Source: Bryobacterales bacterium (GTDB taxonomy: Bacteria; Acidobacteriota; Terriglobia; Bryobacterales; UBA6623). Taken from it: 64,000 nt of DNA. A program made the position numbers and the translations under genes. Numbering within the stretch: the stretch's first letter is position 1; each line of letters begins with the position of its first letter. This document shows positions 19,040 to 26,938 of the stretch, piece by piece. The stretch covers positions 62,001-126,000 of the forward strand of contig JAPPMB010000015.1 in NCBI GenBank assembly GCA_028819255.1. Direction: 5' to 3'. The notes under the pieces were generated by a model. It saw only the letters and a program-made list of their open reading frames with translations. It did not search any database and was not told the origin of the DNA.

Positions 19040-19638
19040 GATCTCGACTTCCTTCCTTGACGGGAGCAACAGCCTGAAGTCTCCACGCCGCGCGACTGCA
19101 GCGGCCTGGTCCCGGCCGCGCCATGCCGGGACGTCAAGAATCTCCGGCACCGGTGCCAGCATACCGAGAATCGAGCAGGCGTGGAGAACCTTGGGTTCGA
19201 AGGCGATTTCTACAGCGCTGTGCAGCCGTGGCGAGCCTGTCCGGAATCGGCGGTGTTGGCCGTGTTCCCTCACGACCCGGTCCGGGCGGCCATGCTCGCC
19301 TGCATTCTTCTGCTTCGGTCCTTGGGGCTATGGCGCTGCCTTGCCGGGGCCATCCGGCCACCGAATGCCCATAGGAATGATCGCCACGATCGAGATGGAA
19401 TCCGGGGCCCATCGAATTGCGGCTGCGGTTGACCCTCGCGCCGCAGGACTGCTGATCGCCGCGCGAAGCGTCGACTCGCGACGCGAGGCCCTGGGAATGA
19501 CACGGCACACTGTGCAAGGCTTCCGTCGGACCCGGTGGACCGGCGCATGTTGCCCCTGTCAGCCGGGCTGGTCCGTTCAGCTCAGCCGGGCGGAATACCG
19601 CTTCCACAAGCGTCAGGATGGTGCCGCTGCCTGCAGCC
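19040..19638. other. Gene-free stretch
   Basis: About 600 bp between the TPR gene start and the last gene of the SPFH/ATPase operon, both minus-strand. It contains only shadow ORFs. It separates the two transcription units, but no convincing terminator or promoter was found by eye apart from the ribosome site of the TPR gene. Confidence 0.4.
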
Positions 19639-20151
19639 TCAGTAGACCGGAGTGCCGTATGGGACCGGCGTCTCCACCCGCCTGATCTCGCTCACCCGCG
19701 CAATCTTCCAGTCGCCGCTGATCCTGCTGAGGTAGACCTCCTGGACCTCGTTTCGGTCAGCGTAGACGTACTCCACGCGGACCTCGGCTTCCTCGCCCGC
19801 CTTCTTCGGAGCGTTCATCGCGATGCCCTTGATGTCCCGGTTCCTCTCCCTGAGAAAGTCCGAGAAGCGCTCGGAGCCCATCTCCTCAAGGCTCTGGCGC
19901 AACATCCGCTCCATCTGGCCCGAATAGCAGTCGAGATAGTCGTTCACGACGCCGTCGCGCGCCGCATCGAGCATGGCGTATATGACGTCCCTCGGCTCCA
20001 CCTTCTTCGGCTTCGTGAAGCTGAGCAGCCCCGCATCGCCCCCCGAGCTTCGTGACAATGCGCTGAATGCCCCCTGATTCCAGGCGATGAACGCGAGAAC
20101 GCCCGCAATCAAGGCGACCGTGAGGACTTGCGCTTTCGCGTCGCGGCTCAT
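19639..20151 (-). CDS. Membrane-anchored NTF2-like protein of the SPFH operon
   Basis: A 170-residue protein with one N-terminal membrane helix (VLTVALIAGVLAFIAW) and a soluble domain that would lie outside the cytoplasm. The domain has the look of an NTF2-like fold: helices around DVIYAMLDAARDGVVNDYLDCY, then strands around EAEVRVEYVYADRNEVQEVYL and SGDWKIARV. That assignment is inference from pattern, not a family hit. Its start overlaps the stop of the upstream hflK-like gene by 4 nt (ATGA), so it is translationally coupled and belongs to the operon. It may be a structural or regulatory subunit of the SPFH complex. Confidence 0.75.
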   Translation of the reverse strand: MSRDAKAQVLTVALIAGVLAFIAWNQGAFSALSRSSGGDAGLLSFTKPKKVEPRDVIYAMLDAARDGVVNDYLDCYSGQMERMLRQSLEEMGSERFSDFLRERNRDIKGIAMNAPKKAGEEAEVRVEYVYADRNEVQEVYLSRISGDWKIARVSEIRRVETPVPYGTPVY

Positions 20152-21140
20152 GGTTGCGACGACCGACTCGATGCTCCGCTACGCACAAGCGTGAGGTCGA
20201 GGTTTCCGTTCTCGTCAACGATCGTCTTGCGCAGCCGCGGCAGAACCTCTTCCATCGTCTCGAGGAACAGGCGGCTGCGGGTGACTTCCGGGTTGCGGCG
20301 GTACTCGGCAGCCACGCGCTCGAAACGCGCAGCGTCACCTTGCGCCTGCTGGACTTTTCTCGCCCGATACCCCTGCGAGGCGGACAGCATCTGCTGGGCC
20401 TCACCTCTCGCCCTCGGCAGGATGTCGTTTCCGTAACCCTCAGCCTCATTCACGATCCTGGCAGCGTCCGCGCGCGCGGACGCAACATCCCGAAAGGCAT
20501 CGGCGGCCTCCGCAGGCGGACTCACGGAGCGAATGTTCACTGTCGAGAGGATGACGCCAAGTTCCAGCTGGTCCACTAGTTCCTGGGCCGCCCGACGCAC
20601 CTCCTCCTGAATCGCGATCTTCTCGGTCGTCAAGACATCATCGACGGCACGGGAGGAGATCTGGCGCTCCAGGGACGCCTCGACCGCGTTCGCGACGGCC
20701 TGATCGACGTTTCGCGAGCGGAAGAGGTACGTGCCCGGCCTTGCGATGCTGTACTGCACCACCGCACGAACGTTGAGTATGTTCTGGTCGCCGGTCAAGA
20801 ATTGCGAGAGCACGGGGTCGGCCGGGATGGCGTTCGCCTCATCTGCAACCTCACCCCCGATGAAGGCCCGCTTGAGTTCCCGCACCTTGAGCTTGTCGAC
20901 TTGGCCGATGGGCCAGGGGAAGTGCCAGCCCACGCCAGGCGTCACCTGGTCGTTGGCAAGGGCTCCGAACGTGGTCAGGACGGCTTGCTCTTCGGTCGGG
21001 ACGACGTAGACGCCGGCGAGCAGCCATACGATGACGCCGGCAATGGCGGCGCTACGAGCCGACAGCGAACGGAGCTGAGACCAGACCAGTCCAACGACCG
21101 GCGGCTGCCTGCTCGACGAGGATGAGGCGTGCTGGTGCAT
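20148..21140 (-). CDS. hflK: HflK-like SPFH/band-7 membrane protein
   Basis: A 330-residue SPFH protein. One N-terminal membrane helix (AAIAGVIVWLLAGVYVV) is followed by the band-7 domain beginning PTEEQAVLTTFG, with HFPWPIGQVDKLKVRELKRAF and LTGDQNILNVRAVVQYSI as HflK-type hallmarks, then a long charged helix rich in Ala, Glu, Arg and Gln (about 215-290). HflK and HflC form a large membrane cage that holds FtsH protease in E. coli. This is the second HflK-like module of the operon; the first is fused to the metal ATPase. It starts 7 nt after the hflC-like gene. No hflX, hfq or ftsH is nearby, so a dedicated rather than general HflKC role is plausible. Confidence 0.9.
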   Translation of the reverse strand: MHQHASSSSSRQPPVVGLVWSQLRSLSARSAAIAGVIVWLLAGVYVVPTEEQAVLTTFGALANDQVTPGVGWHFPWPIGQVDKLKVRELKRAFIGGEVADEANAIPADPVLSQFLTGDQNILNVRAVVQYSIARPGTYLFRSRNVDQAVANAVEASLERQISSRAVDDVLTTEKIAIQEEVRRAAQELVDQLELGVILSTVNIRSVSPPAEAADAFRDVASARADAARIVNEAEGYGNDILPRARGEAQQMLSASQGYRARKVQQAQGDAARFERVAAEYRRNPEVTRSRLFLETMEEVLPRLRKTIVDENGNLDLTLVRSGASSRSSQP

Positions 21141-21147
21141 CTGTCGG

Positions 21148-22161
21148 CTATTGGCCCCGAGTCATCAGCCGCAGCAGTTCGGAATCCGCACTGAGGATCA
21201 CGGTCGTCTCCTCGTCCAGGGCCTTCCGGTAAGCCTCGAGGGTGCGCGTGAGCTTGTAGAAGGGCTGATTGCGGGAGTATGCGGCCCCATAGATGCGGGC
21301 CGCTTCGGCGTCCCCCTCGCCCTTCGTTGTCTCCGCCTCCTTGTAGGCGGCAGCCAGGATTTCCTCTCTCTTTCGATCCGCTTCCGCCCGGATCCTAAGA
21401 GCCTGCTCCTCGCCTTCCGCCCGGTACTGCCGCGCGATGCGCTCGCGCTCGGCCCGCATGCGGGCGTAGACGCTCTGCTTGTTCTGTTCGGGCAGGTTGA
21501 GCCTCTTGAGCCGGACATCCACCACGCGGATGCCGTACTCCTGGAGCGCTTCGGTGCCGCTCTCTTTCGCCAGCCTGTCGAGCACCTTTCCGGTCTTGAC
21601 GACGCCAGGTGACACGGAGACGATCTCCTCGAGGTCGAGGCCCGCGATGGTCGCAGCCAGGCCCGACCACACCAGGTCGTGCAGTCGCATCTCGGCCGCC
21701 CGCTCGTTTCCGACGGCCTGAACGAAGGTTTCCGGATCCGCGATCTGCCACATCGCGTAACTGTCGATGCTCAGGTTCTTCTTGTCCTTGGTCAGAAACT
21801 CGGAGCGCGGCGGATTGTAGACGCGCAGCCGGCGGTCGTAGAAGCGGACCTGGTGGACTAGGGGCACCTTGATCTTGAGTCCGGAATCGGTGATCGTGCG
21901 AACCGGCTTTCCGAACTGCGTCACGAGCGCGAATTCGGTCTCGCGGACGGTGAACAGAGCAGACCACGCGAGCACTAGGGCGACGAGAGCCATGAGCCGG
22001 CTGCGGCGGCGGTGCAGGAAGCCGTGCCAGTCGAGCGGTTCGTGCGCCTTGTGCCGGTGCTCGTGATCGTGCGAATGGTCGGCGTGGTGATCGTGCGAAT
22101 GGCTTTGGTCATGGGAATGACCATGGTCGTGATGATGGTGCGTGTGACTGTGGTCGTGCAT
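21148..22161 (-). CDS. hflC: HflC-like SPFH protein with His-rich N-terminal tail
   Basis: A 337-residue SPFH protein with an unusual start: the first 40 residues contain 20 histidines, mixed with Asp and Ser, ahead of the membrane helix (RLMALVALVLAWSALFTV). Such tails bind Zn, Ni or Cu in transporters and chaperones; here the tail would face the cytoplasm if topology follows HflC. The rest is standard HflC: RETEFALVTQFGKPVRTI, LRVYNPPRSEFLTKDKKNLSIDSY, the NLPEQNKQSVYARMRAERERIA helix, GEGDAEAARIYG and a C-terminal EAYRKAL region. The gene starts 3 nt after the ATPase-HflK fusion ends, which argues that the two proteins act together and that the tail handles the metal moved by the ATPase. 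Confidence 0.93.
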   Translation of the reverse strand: MHDHSHTHHHHDHGHSHDQSHSHDHHADHSHDHEHRHKAHEPLDWHGFLHRRRSRLMALVALVLAWSALFTVRETEFALVTQFGKPVRTITDSGLKIKVPLVHQVRFYDRRLRVYNPPRSEFLTKDKKNLSIDSYAMWQIADPETFVQAVGNERAAEMRLHDLVWSGLAATIAGLDLEEIVSVSPGVVKTGKVLDRLAKESGTEALQEYGIRVVDVRLKRLNLPEQNKQSVYARMRAERERIARQYRAEGEEQALRIRAEADRKREEILAAAYKEAETTKGEGDAEAARIYGAAYSRNQPFYKLTRTLEAYRKALDEETTVILSADSELLRLMTRGQ

Positions 22162-22164
22162 GGC

Positions 22165-25100
22165 TTATTCGCCCAGTTCCGGCATTTCGAAAGGCGGGGG
22201 AGGCTGCTGCATCTGAACGCCCGGGGGAGCAGCGAGAACGCCCTCGTCCATTGTCCAAAGGGTCCGGCGCCCGCCGGCAGAGTCAATGACGAGCTTGCGC
22301 CGGCCGGGCAGGATTTCCTCCATCGTTTCCAGGTACAGGCGCGTGGAGGTCGATGCGGGCGCCGCCCGATAGGCGGATTCCATCTGTGTGAAGCGCGCCG
22401 CATCGCCGCCGGCCCGATCCGAGCGGCTCGCCCGGTAGCCCTTGGCCTCCTGGACCAGGGCCTCGCTCTGGCCTCGGGCCAGCGCGACCTGCTCGTTCGC
22501 GTAGCCTTCCGCCTCGTTGATCATGCGGTTCTTCTCCTCGAGCGCGCCTGCAACCTCGCGGAACGCATCCACAACCTCGACCGAGGGGTGCATGTCCTGG
22601 ATGTGGATCTTCAGCACGTGCACGCCCGCGCGATACCCGGCCAAGAGACCGTTCAGGCCTTCGGCTGCCCTTTGCTCGGCCGCCCGACGGCCGGTGGTGA
22701 GAAGCGAGTCCAGCGGAATGGTGTTGACGACGGAGCGCAGGGCCGCCTCCGACGCCGTGCGGAGCACGGCCTCGGGGTCCACCTGCTGAAAGAGATAGTG
22801 GTCCGGACGGTCGATGTTGTAGTGCACGACCGCCGTCATCTCGATCATGTTCTGGTCCCCGGTCAGCATCAGCGTCTCGTCGTCCCGCAACTGGATCCGC
22901 CCGTCCCGGTGCTGGATGTTCCACTCGTAGGCGGGCGGTTCGCTGAAGGAGGTCGAGTCCGAAGTGCGGAATCCGATCTCGATCACCCGGATCTCCCTGG
23001 CCCTGACTCTGGTGAGGCGTTCCACGGGCCAGGGAAGCTTGAGATGAAGGCCGGGTTCCCGATGAGGCATCACCTTGCGCCCGAACCGCTCGATGACGCC
23101 CACCTCTTCCGTGCCGATCGTGAACAACGACGTGGTCATCCAGCCCGCGAGCACCGCAACGGCCGCCGGCTTGGCAAGGCGCCGCCGGTGCTCCACCAGC
23201 CAGGCAAACCCGCCGGCCGGATCGATCCGGCTGAGAATCCCGACGCCTGTGGCCCACAGCTCCTTGATGCCGAGGGAATCCCAAACGCGCCGCTGCACGC
23301 TGGTGTGGCCCGCGGGGCGCTCGACCCGCAGCAGGCGGACCGAGTTGAGCATGACGAAAATCGACGAGATCTGGTGAACGCCCGCGGCGAGAGCGGGCCC
23401 CATCCAGCCCTTCCCGGCGATGTAGACGGCGACGACATTCACGACCCCCGCGAAGAGGATAATGTTCTGCCAGACGGTCGTCACCGCGCGTCGGGACACG
23501 CCGAACAGCTTCGGAAGCTTGGTGAGCCGGGCATTGAGATCGACGACGTCCGCCGCCTCTGCGGCAATGTCCGCCCCGGAACCGGAGATCGCCACCCCAA
23601 CGTCCGCAGCCGCCAGGGCCGGAGCGTCGTTCACGCCGTCGCCGATCATGGCCACCTTGCGGCCCTGGACCTGCAGCTGCTTGATGCGGTCGAGCTTCTG
23701 CTCGGGAAGCAGCTCGGCTTCGACGTGGGAAATCCCCACGACTCTCGCCATGGCGTCCGCCGCCTTCCGGCGGTCCCCTGTGAGAAGGATGACGTTCGCG
23801 ATCCCCAGGTCCTCGATCTCATGGACCACGTCGTGAGCACCGGACTTCGGCGTGTCCCGAAGGAGGATCGCACCCGCGAAGCGGCTCCCCTCCGCTATGA
23901 GGACCGGCGTCGCACCAGCCCTGTCGGCCGCCTCCAGCGAGTCCCGGAAGTCCGTGATGCCGTTCTCTGCGAGAAATGCCTCGTTTCCCGCGCGAACGAC
24001 CTGGCCCCCGTAGACGCATTGGGCGCCCCGCCCCGGAACGATCCGGGCGTCCTGGGGTGTTCCCACAGCGATCCCCTTGTCGGCCGCACTCCGGACGATC
24101 ACCTTGGCTAGGGGATGGTCGGACCCGGCTTCGGCCGTGGCCCCCAAAGCCAGCACCTGCGCTTCGCTGCGGCCCGGGCCGGCCAGGACCTCGACGATCT
24201 CGAACTCGCCGGAGGTCAGCGTTCCAGTCTTGTCGAAGACAACGGTGTCGATTTCGGACGCCTTCTGGACCACCTGGCCGCCACGCGCCAGCAACCCCCG
24301 GCGCGCCAGGCCGCCGATCGCCGCCACCATCGCCGCAGGCGTGGCGAGGATCAACGCGCAGGGGCAGCCGACAATGAGGACTGCCACGGCGCGCCGGACA
24401 CGTTCAGCCGTGTCGGCGCTGCCCGCCAGGAAGTAGACGGCTCCTGCTGCGAGCAGGATCGCGGGAAGGAAGTACCGCGCATACCGGTCGGCGACGCGGA
24501 CCACGGGAGCGGTGCGGTGGTCCCGCGCCTCCTCGACGAGGTGGATCAACCGCGCCAGCGTCGACTCCTCGCCGGCGTGTGTGACCCGGATGTGGAGCAG
24601 ACCGTGGCCGTTGACGGTGCCCGAGAACACCTCCTCGCCCGGAGCCTTGTCCCTTGGAACGGACTCGCCGGTGATGGGGCTTTCGTCGACCGAGGACTCG
24701 CCGCTCCTAACCACGCCGTCCGCCGAGATCCTCTCGCCCGCCCGCACGACGATCAGATCGCCAGGCACCAGATCCTCGACGTGGATCTCGACCTCGCTGC
24801 CGTCCCTCAGGACCCGCGCGTGATGAGGCAGCTGGTCGACGAATCGATGGATGGCGCGCTCGGTCCGGCCGGCGGCCCAGGCTTCCAGCCCCTCTCCGAG
24901 GAGCATGATGAACATGGCCTCGGCAGCCGCAAGGTACTCGCCGATCGCCAGCGCAGCGGTGGCGGCGATCACAATGGCGAGGTCAGCCGAGATCTTCCGC
25001 TCCAGAAGCTCGGAAATGGCGCGGTAGAAGGTCTTGTACCCGGCGAGAATCGCCAGGAAGATCGCAGTGTCGACACCGGCGACCGAATCGAATACACCGA

Positions 25101-25206
25101 ACAGATTGAGGAGCAGCAGAACTCCGACAAAGACGGTGAATCCTACGTACTTGACTTGCTCCCGGCGGTCGCGATTGATCGCGTGGTCCTCGGAGACAAC
25201 GTGCAC
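22165..25206 (-). CDS. P1B-type metal ATPase fused to HflK-like SPFH domain
   Basis: A single 1013-residue frame (GTG start) encodes two complete modules. Residues 1 to about 640 are a heavy-metal P-type ATPase: TGES at 179-182, the transmembrane metal site GCPCALI (CPC 281-283), the phosphorylated Asp in DKTGT (325-329), the P1B-specific SDHPL (HP 364-365), TGDRR and MIGDGVNDAPA (522-530). There is no N-terminal HMA or CxxC metal-binding domain. The last membrane helices read NIILFAGVVN and VHQISSIFVMLNS, giving HxxSS where Cu pumps have MxxSS and Zn pumps have a DxG-type motif, so the metal is unclear. After a linker, a further membrane helix (about 680-697) leads into an HflK-like SPFH domain (TEEVGVIERFG, KLPWPVERLTRVRAREI, LTGDQNMIEMTAVVHYNIDR, long coil, Pro-rich tail). 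It is first in a four-gene operon. Confidence 0.95.
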   Translation of the reverse strand: MHVVSEDHAINRDRREQVKYVGFTVFVGVLLLLNLFGVFDSVAGVDTAIFLAILAGYKTFYRAISELLERKISADLAIVIAATAALAIGEYLAAAEAMFIMLLGEGLEAWAAGRTERAIHRFVDQLPHHARVLRDGSEVEIHVEDLVPGDLIVVRAGERISADGVVRSGESSVDESPITGESVPRDKAPGEEVFSGTVNGHGLLHIRVTHAGEESTLARLIHLVEEARDHRTAPVVRVADRYARYFLPAILLAAGAVYFLAGSADTAERVRRAVAVLIVGCPCALILATPAAMVAAIGGLARRGLLARGGQVVQKASEIDTVVFDKTGTLTSGEFEIVEVLAGPGRSEAQVLALGATAEAGSDHPLAKVIVRSAADKGIAVGTPQDARIVPGRGAQCVYGGQVVRAGNEAFLAENGITDFRDSLEAADRAGATPVLIAEGSRFAGAILLRDTPKSGAHDVVHEIEDLGIANVILLTGDRRKAADAMARVVGISHVEAELLPEQKLDRIKQLQVQGRKVAMIGDGVNDAPALAAADVGVAISGSGADIAAEAADVVDLNARLTKLPKLFGVSRRAVTTVWQNIILFAGVVNVVAVYIAGKGWMGPALAAGVHQISSIFVMLNSVRLLRVERPAGHTSVQRRVWDSLGIKELWATGVGILSRIDPAGGFAWLVEHRRRLAKPAAVAVLAGWMTTSLFTIGTEEVGVIERFGRKVMPHREPGLHLKLPWPVERLTRVRAREIRVIEIGFRTSDSTSFSEPPAYEWNIQHRDGRIQLRDDETLMLTGDQNMIEMTAVVHYNIDRPDHYLFQQVDPEAVLRTASEAALRSVVNTIPLDSLLTTGRRAAEQRAAEGLNGLLAGYRAGVHVLKIHIQDMHPSVEVVDAFREVAGALEEKNRMINEAEGYANEQVALARGQSEALVQEAKGYRASRSDRAGGDAARFTQMESAYRAAPASTSTRLYLETMEEILPGRRKLVIDSAGGRRTLWTMDEGVLAAPPGVQMQQPPPPFEMPELGE

Positions 25207-25293
25207 AGGTAGACAAACATAGCAAAGAGATCCCCTGAAGGGCGCGGGATGCGCAGGTGCCTGCCACGCGGGTTACAATCGCCGTCTGGACCC

Positions 25294-26913
25294 ATGAAGA
25301 GCTACGCCGCAGGACCCACGATCCCACTGATCGAGCGGACGATCGGCGAGGTATTCGACGACACCGTCGCCACCCACGCTGACAAGGAGGCAATCGTCTC
25401 GAGGCACCAGGGCATTCGCCTGACCTACAGCGGACTTGCGGAGGGCGTTGAGCGCACGGCGGCGGGACTGTGGGGGCTGGGCGTGCGGCCCGGAGACCGC
25501 GTCGGCATGTGGGCGTCCAGTTGTGTCGAATGGATCTTCCTGCAGGTCGCGACCGCCAAGACCGGCGCAATCCTGGTGAATGTCAACCCCGCCTATCGGG
25601 CGCACGACCTTTCCTATATTCTCGACCGCTCCGGAATGAAGGTGATCTTCCTGCACGAGCGTGACGCACGGGTCAACTACGCGGATGTTCTCCGCGAGGC
25701 CTGCGGCCTGGGCCCACATGCGCTCGAGGCGTCCGTGCTTCTCAACACCGGTCAGTGGCAGTCGATGCTGGACGGCGGCGTCCGCCCGGAACCGGGAGTG
25801 CGGGACAAGCACGACGTCGTCAACATCCAGTACACGTCCGGCACCACGGGCAGTCCCAAGGGCGTGCTTCTGACCCACCACAACCTGGTGAACAACGCCT
25901 ACCTTGTGGGCACGGGAATCCAGTGGACCTCCCGCGACAGGCTTTGCCTGCCGGTGCCCCTCTATCACTGTTTCGGCTGCGTGCTGGGTTCGCTCCAGTC
26001 GCTCGTGTTCGGCGCGACACTCGTGCTGCCTTCCGCCCAGTTCGACGGGCAGGCCATGCTGCAGGCCATCGAGGGCGAGCGCTGTACCACGGTCTACGGG
26101 GTGCCGACCATGTTCATCGCGGCACTCGACCACCCCGACTTTCCCTCCACCGACACGACCTCCCTGCGGACAGGGATCATGGCGGGCTCGCCGTGCCCGG
26201 TCGAGCTGATGAAGCGCGTCGTGAGCGAGATGCACTGCCGGGAAATGACGATCGCCTACGGCCAGACCGAGGCCTCACCCGCCATCACGCAAAGCATGTG
26301 CGACGATTCCCTGGAAGTCCGCACCTCCACCGTGGGCCGGGCGATGCCGTGCACGGAGGTGAAGATCGCCGACCAGGAGACCGGCGAGGCGGTCGAGACG
26401 GGCGTCCAGGGCGAGCTGCTGACGCGCGGCTACCTGGTGATGAAGGGGTACGACAAGGATCCCGGGAACACTGCCCGCGCCGTGGACCGGGACGGCTGGC
26501 TGCACACCGGAGATCTGGCGACGATGCGACCGGACGGAAACTTCAGGATCACCGGGCGCGCCAAGGAGATGATCATTCGGGGCGGCGAGAACATCTACCC
26601 GCGTCAAATCGAGGAGTTCCTGCACAAGCATCCCGGGATCGCCGACATCTATGTGGTGGGCGTACCCGACGAGCGGCTGGGGGAGCGCGTTCTTGCCTGG
26701 GTCAAGCCCGGCGGCGAGGCCGGCGACTTGACGGAAGAGAGCGTGAGACGGTTCTGCGAAGGCCGGATCGCCCACTTCAAGATCCCCGACTACATCCGGT
26801 TCGTCGAGAGCTTTCCCATGACGGTGACCGGCAAGGTCCAGAAGTTCGTCATCAGGGAACGGGAAATCCAAATGCGGGGCCTCGAGGATGCGGGAAGCGT
26901 GGAGACCGCCTGA
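25294..26913 (+). CDS. Acyl-CoA synthetase (AMP-binding family, ACSF2-like)
   Basis: A 539-residue adenylate-forming enzyme that activates a carboxylic acid, probably a medium- or long-chain fatty acid, to its CoA thioester. I start it at MKSYAAGPTIPL rather than 15 codons upstream, since TACAAT (25274-25279) lies between the two and looks like a -10 box. Motifs are the P-loop YTSGTTGSPKGV, the core AYGQTEASPAIT, GWLHTGDLA, the hinge DGNFRITGRAKEMIIRGGENIYP, and the catalytic lysine in TVTGKVQKF near the C-terminus. The N-terminal region resembles ACSF2-type synthetases. It is divergent from the metal ATPase-SPFH operon with only 87 bp between starts, and convergent with the cytochrome gene. 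Confidence 0.93.
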   Translation: MKSYAAGPTIPLIERTIGEVFDDTVATHADKEAIVSRHQGIRLTYSGLAEGVERTAAGLWGLGVRPGDRVGMWASSCVEWIFLQVATAKTGAILVNVNPAYRAHDLSYILDRSGMKVIFLHERDARVNYADVLREACGLGPHALEASVLLNTGQWQSMLDGGVRPEPGVRDKHDVVNIQYTSGTTGSPKGVLLTHHNLVNNAYLVGTGIQWTSRDRLCLPVPLYHCFGCVLGSLQSLVFGATLVLPSAQFDGQAMLQAIEGERCTTVYGVPTMFIAALDHPDFPSTDTTSLRTGIMAGSPCPVELMKRVVSEMHCREMTIAYGQTEASPAITQSMCDDSLEVRTSTVGRAMPCTEVKIADQETGEAVETGVQGELLTRGYLVMKGYDKDPGNTARAVDRDGWLHTGDLATMRPDGNFRITGRAKEMIIRGGENIYPRQIEEFLHKHPGIADIYVVGVPDERLGERVLAWVKPGGEAGDLTEESVRRFCEGRIAHFKIPDYIRFVESFPMTVTGKVQKFVIREREIQMRGLEDAGSVETA

Positions 26914-26938
26914 CGTCTGAGCGAGTCGGTGCTTCGCT

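Noticed and set aside
22012-24111. 699-codon plus-strand ORF opposite the metal ATPase
   Set aside because: Antisense shadow of the P1B ATPase-HflK gene, which carries all catalytic motifs.
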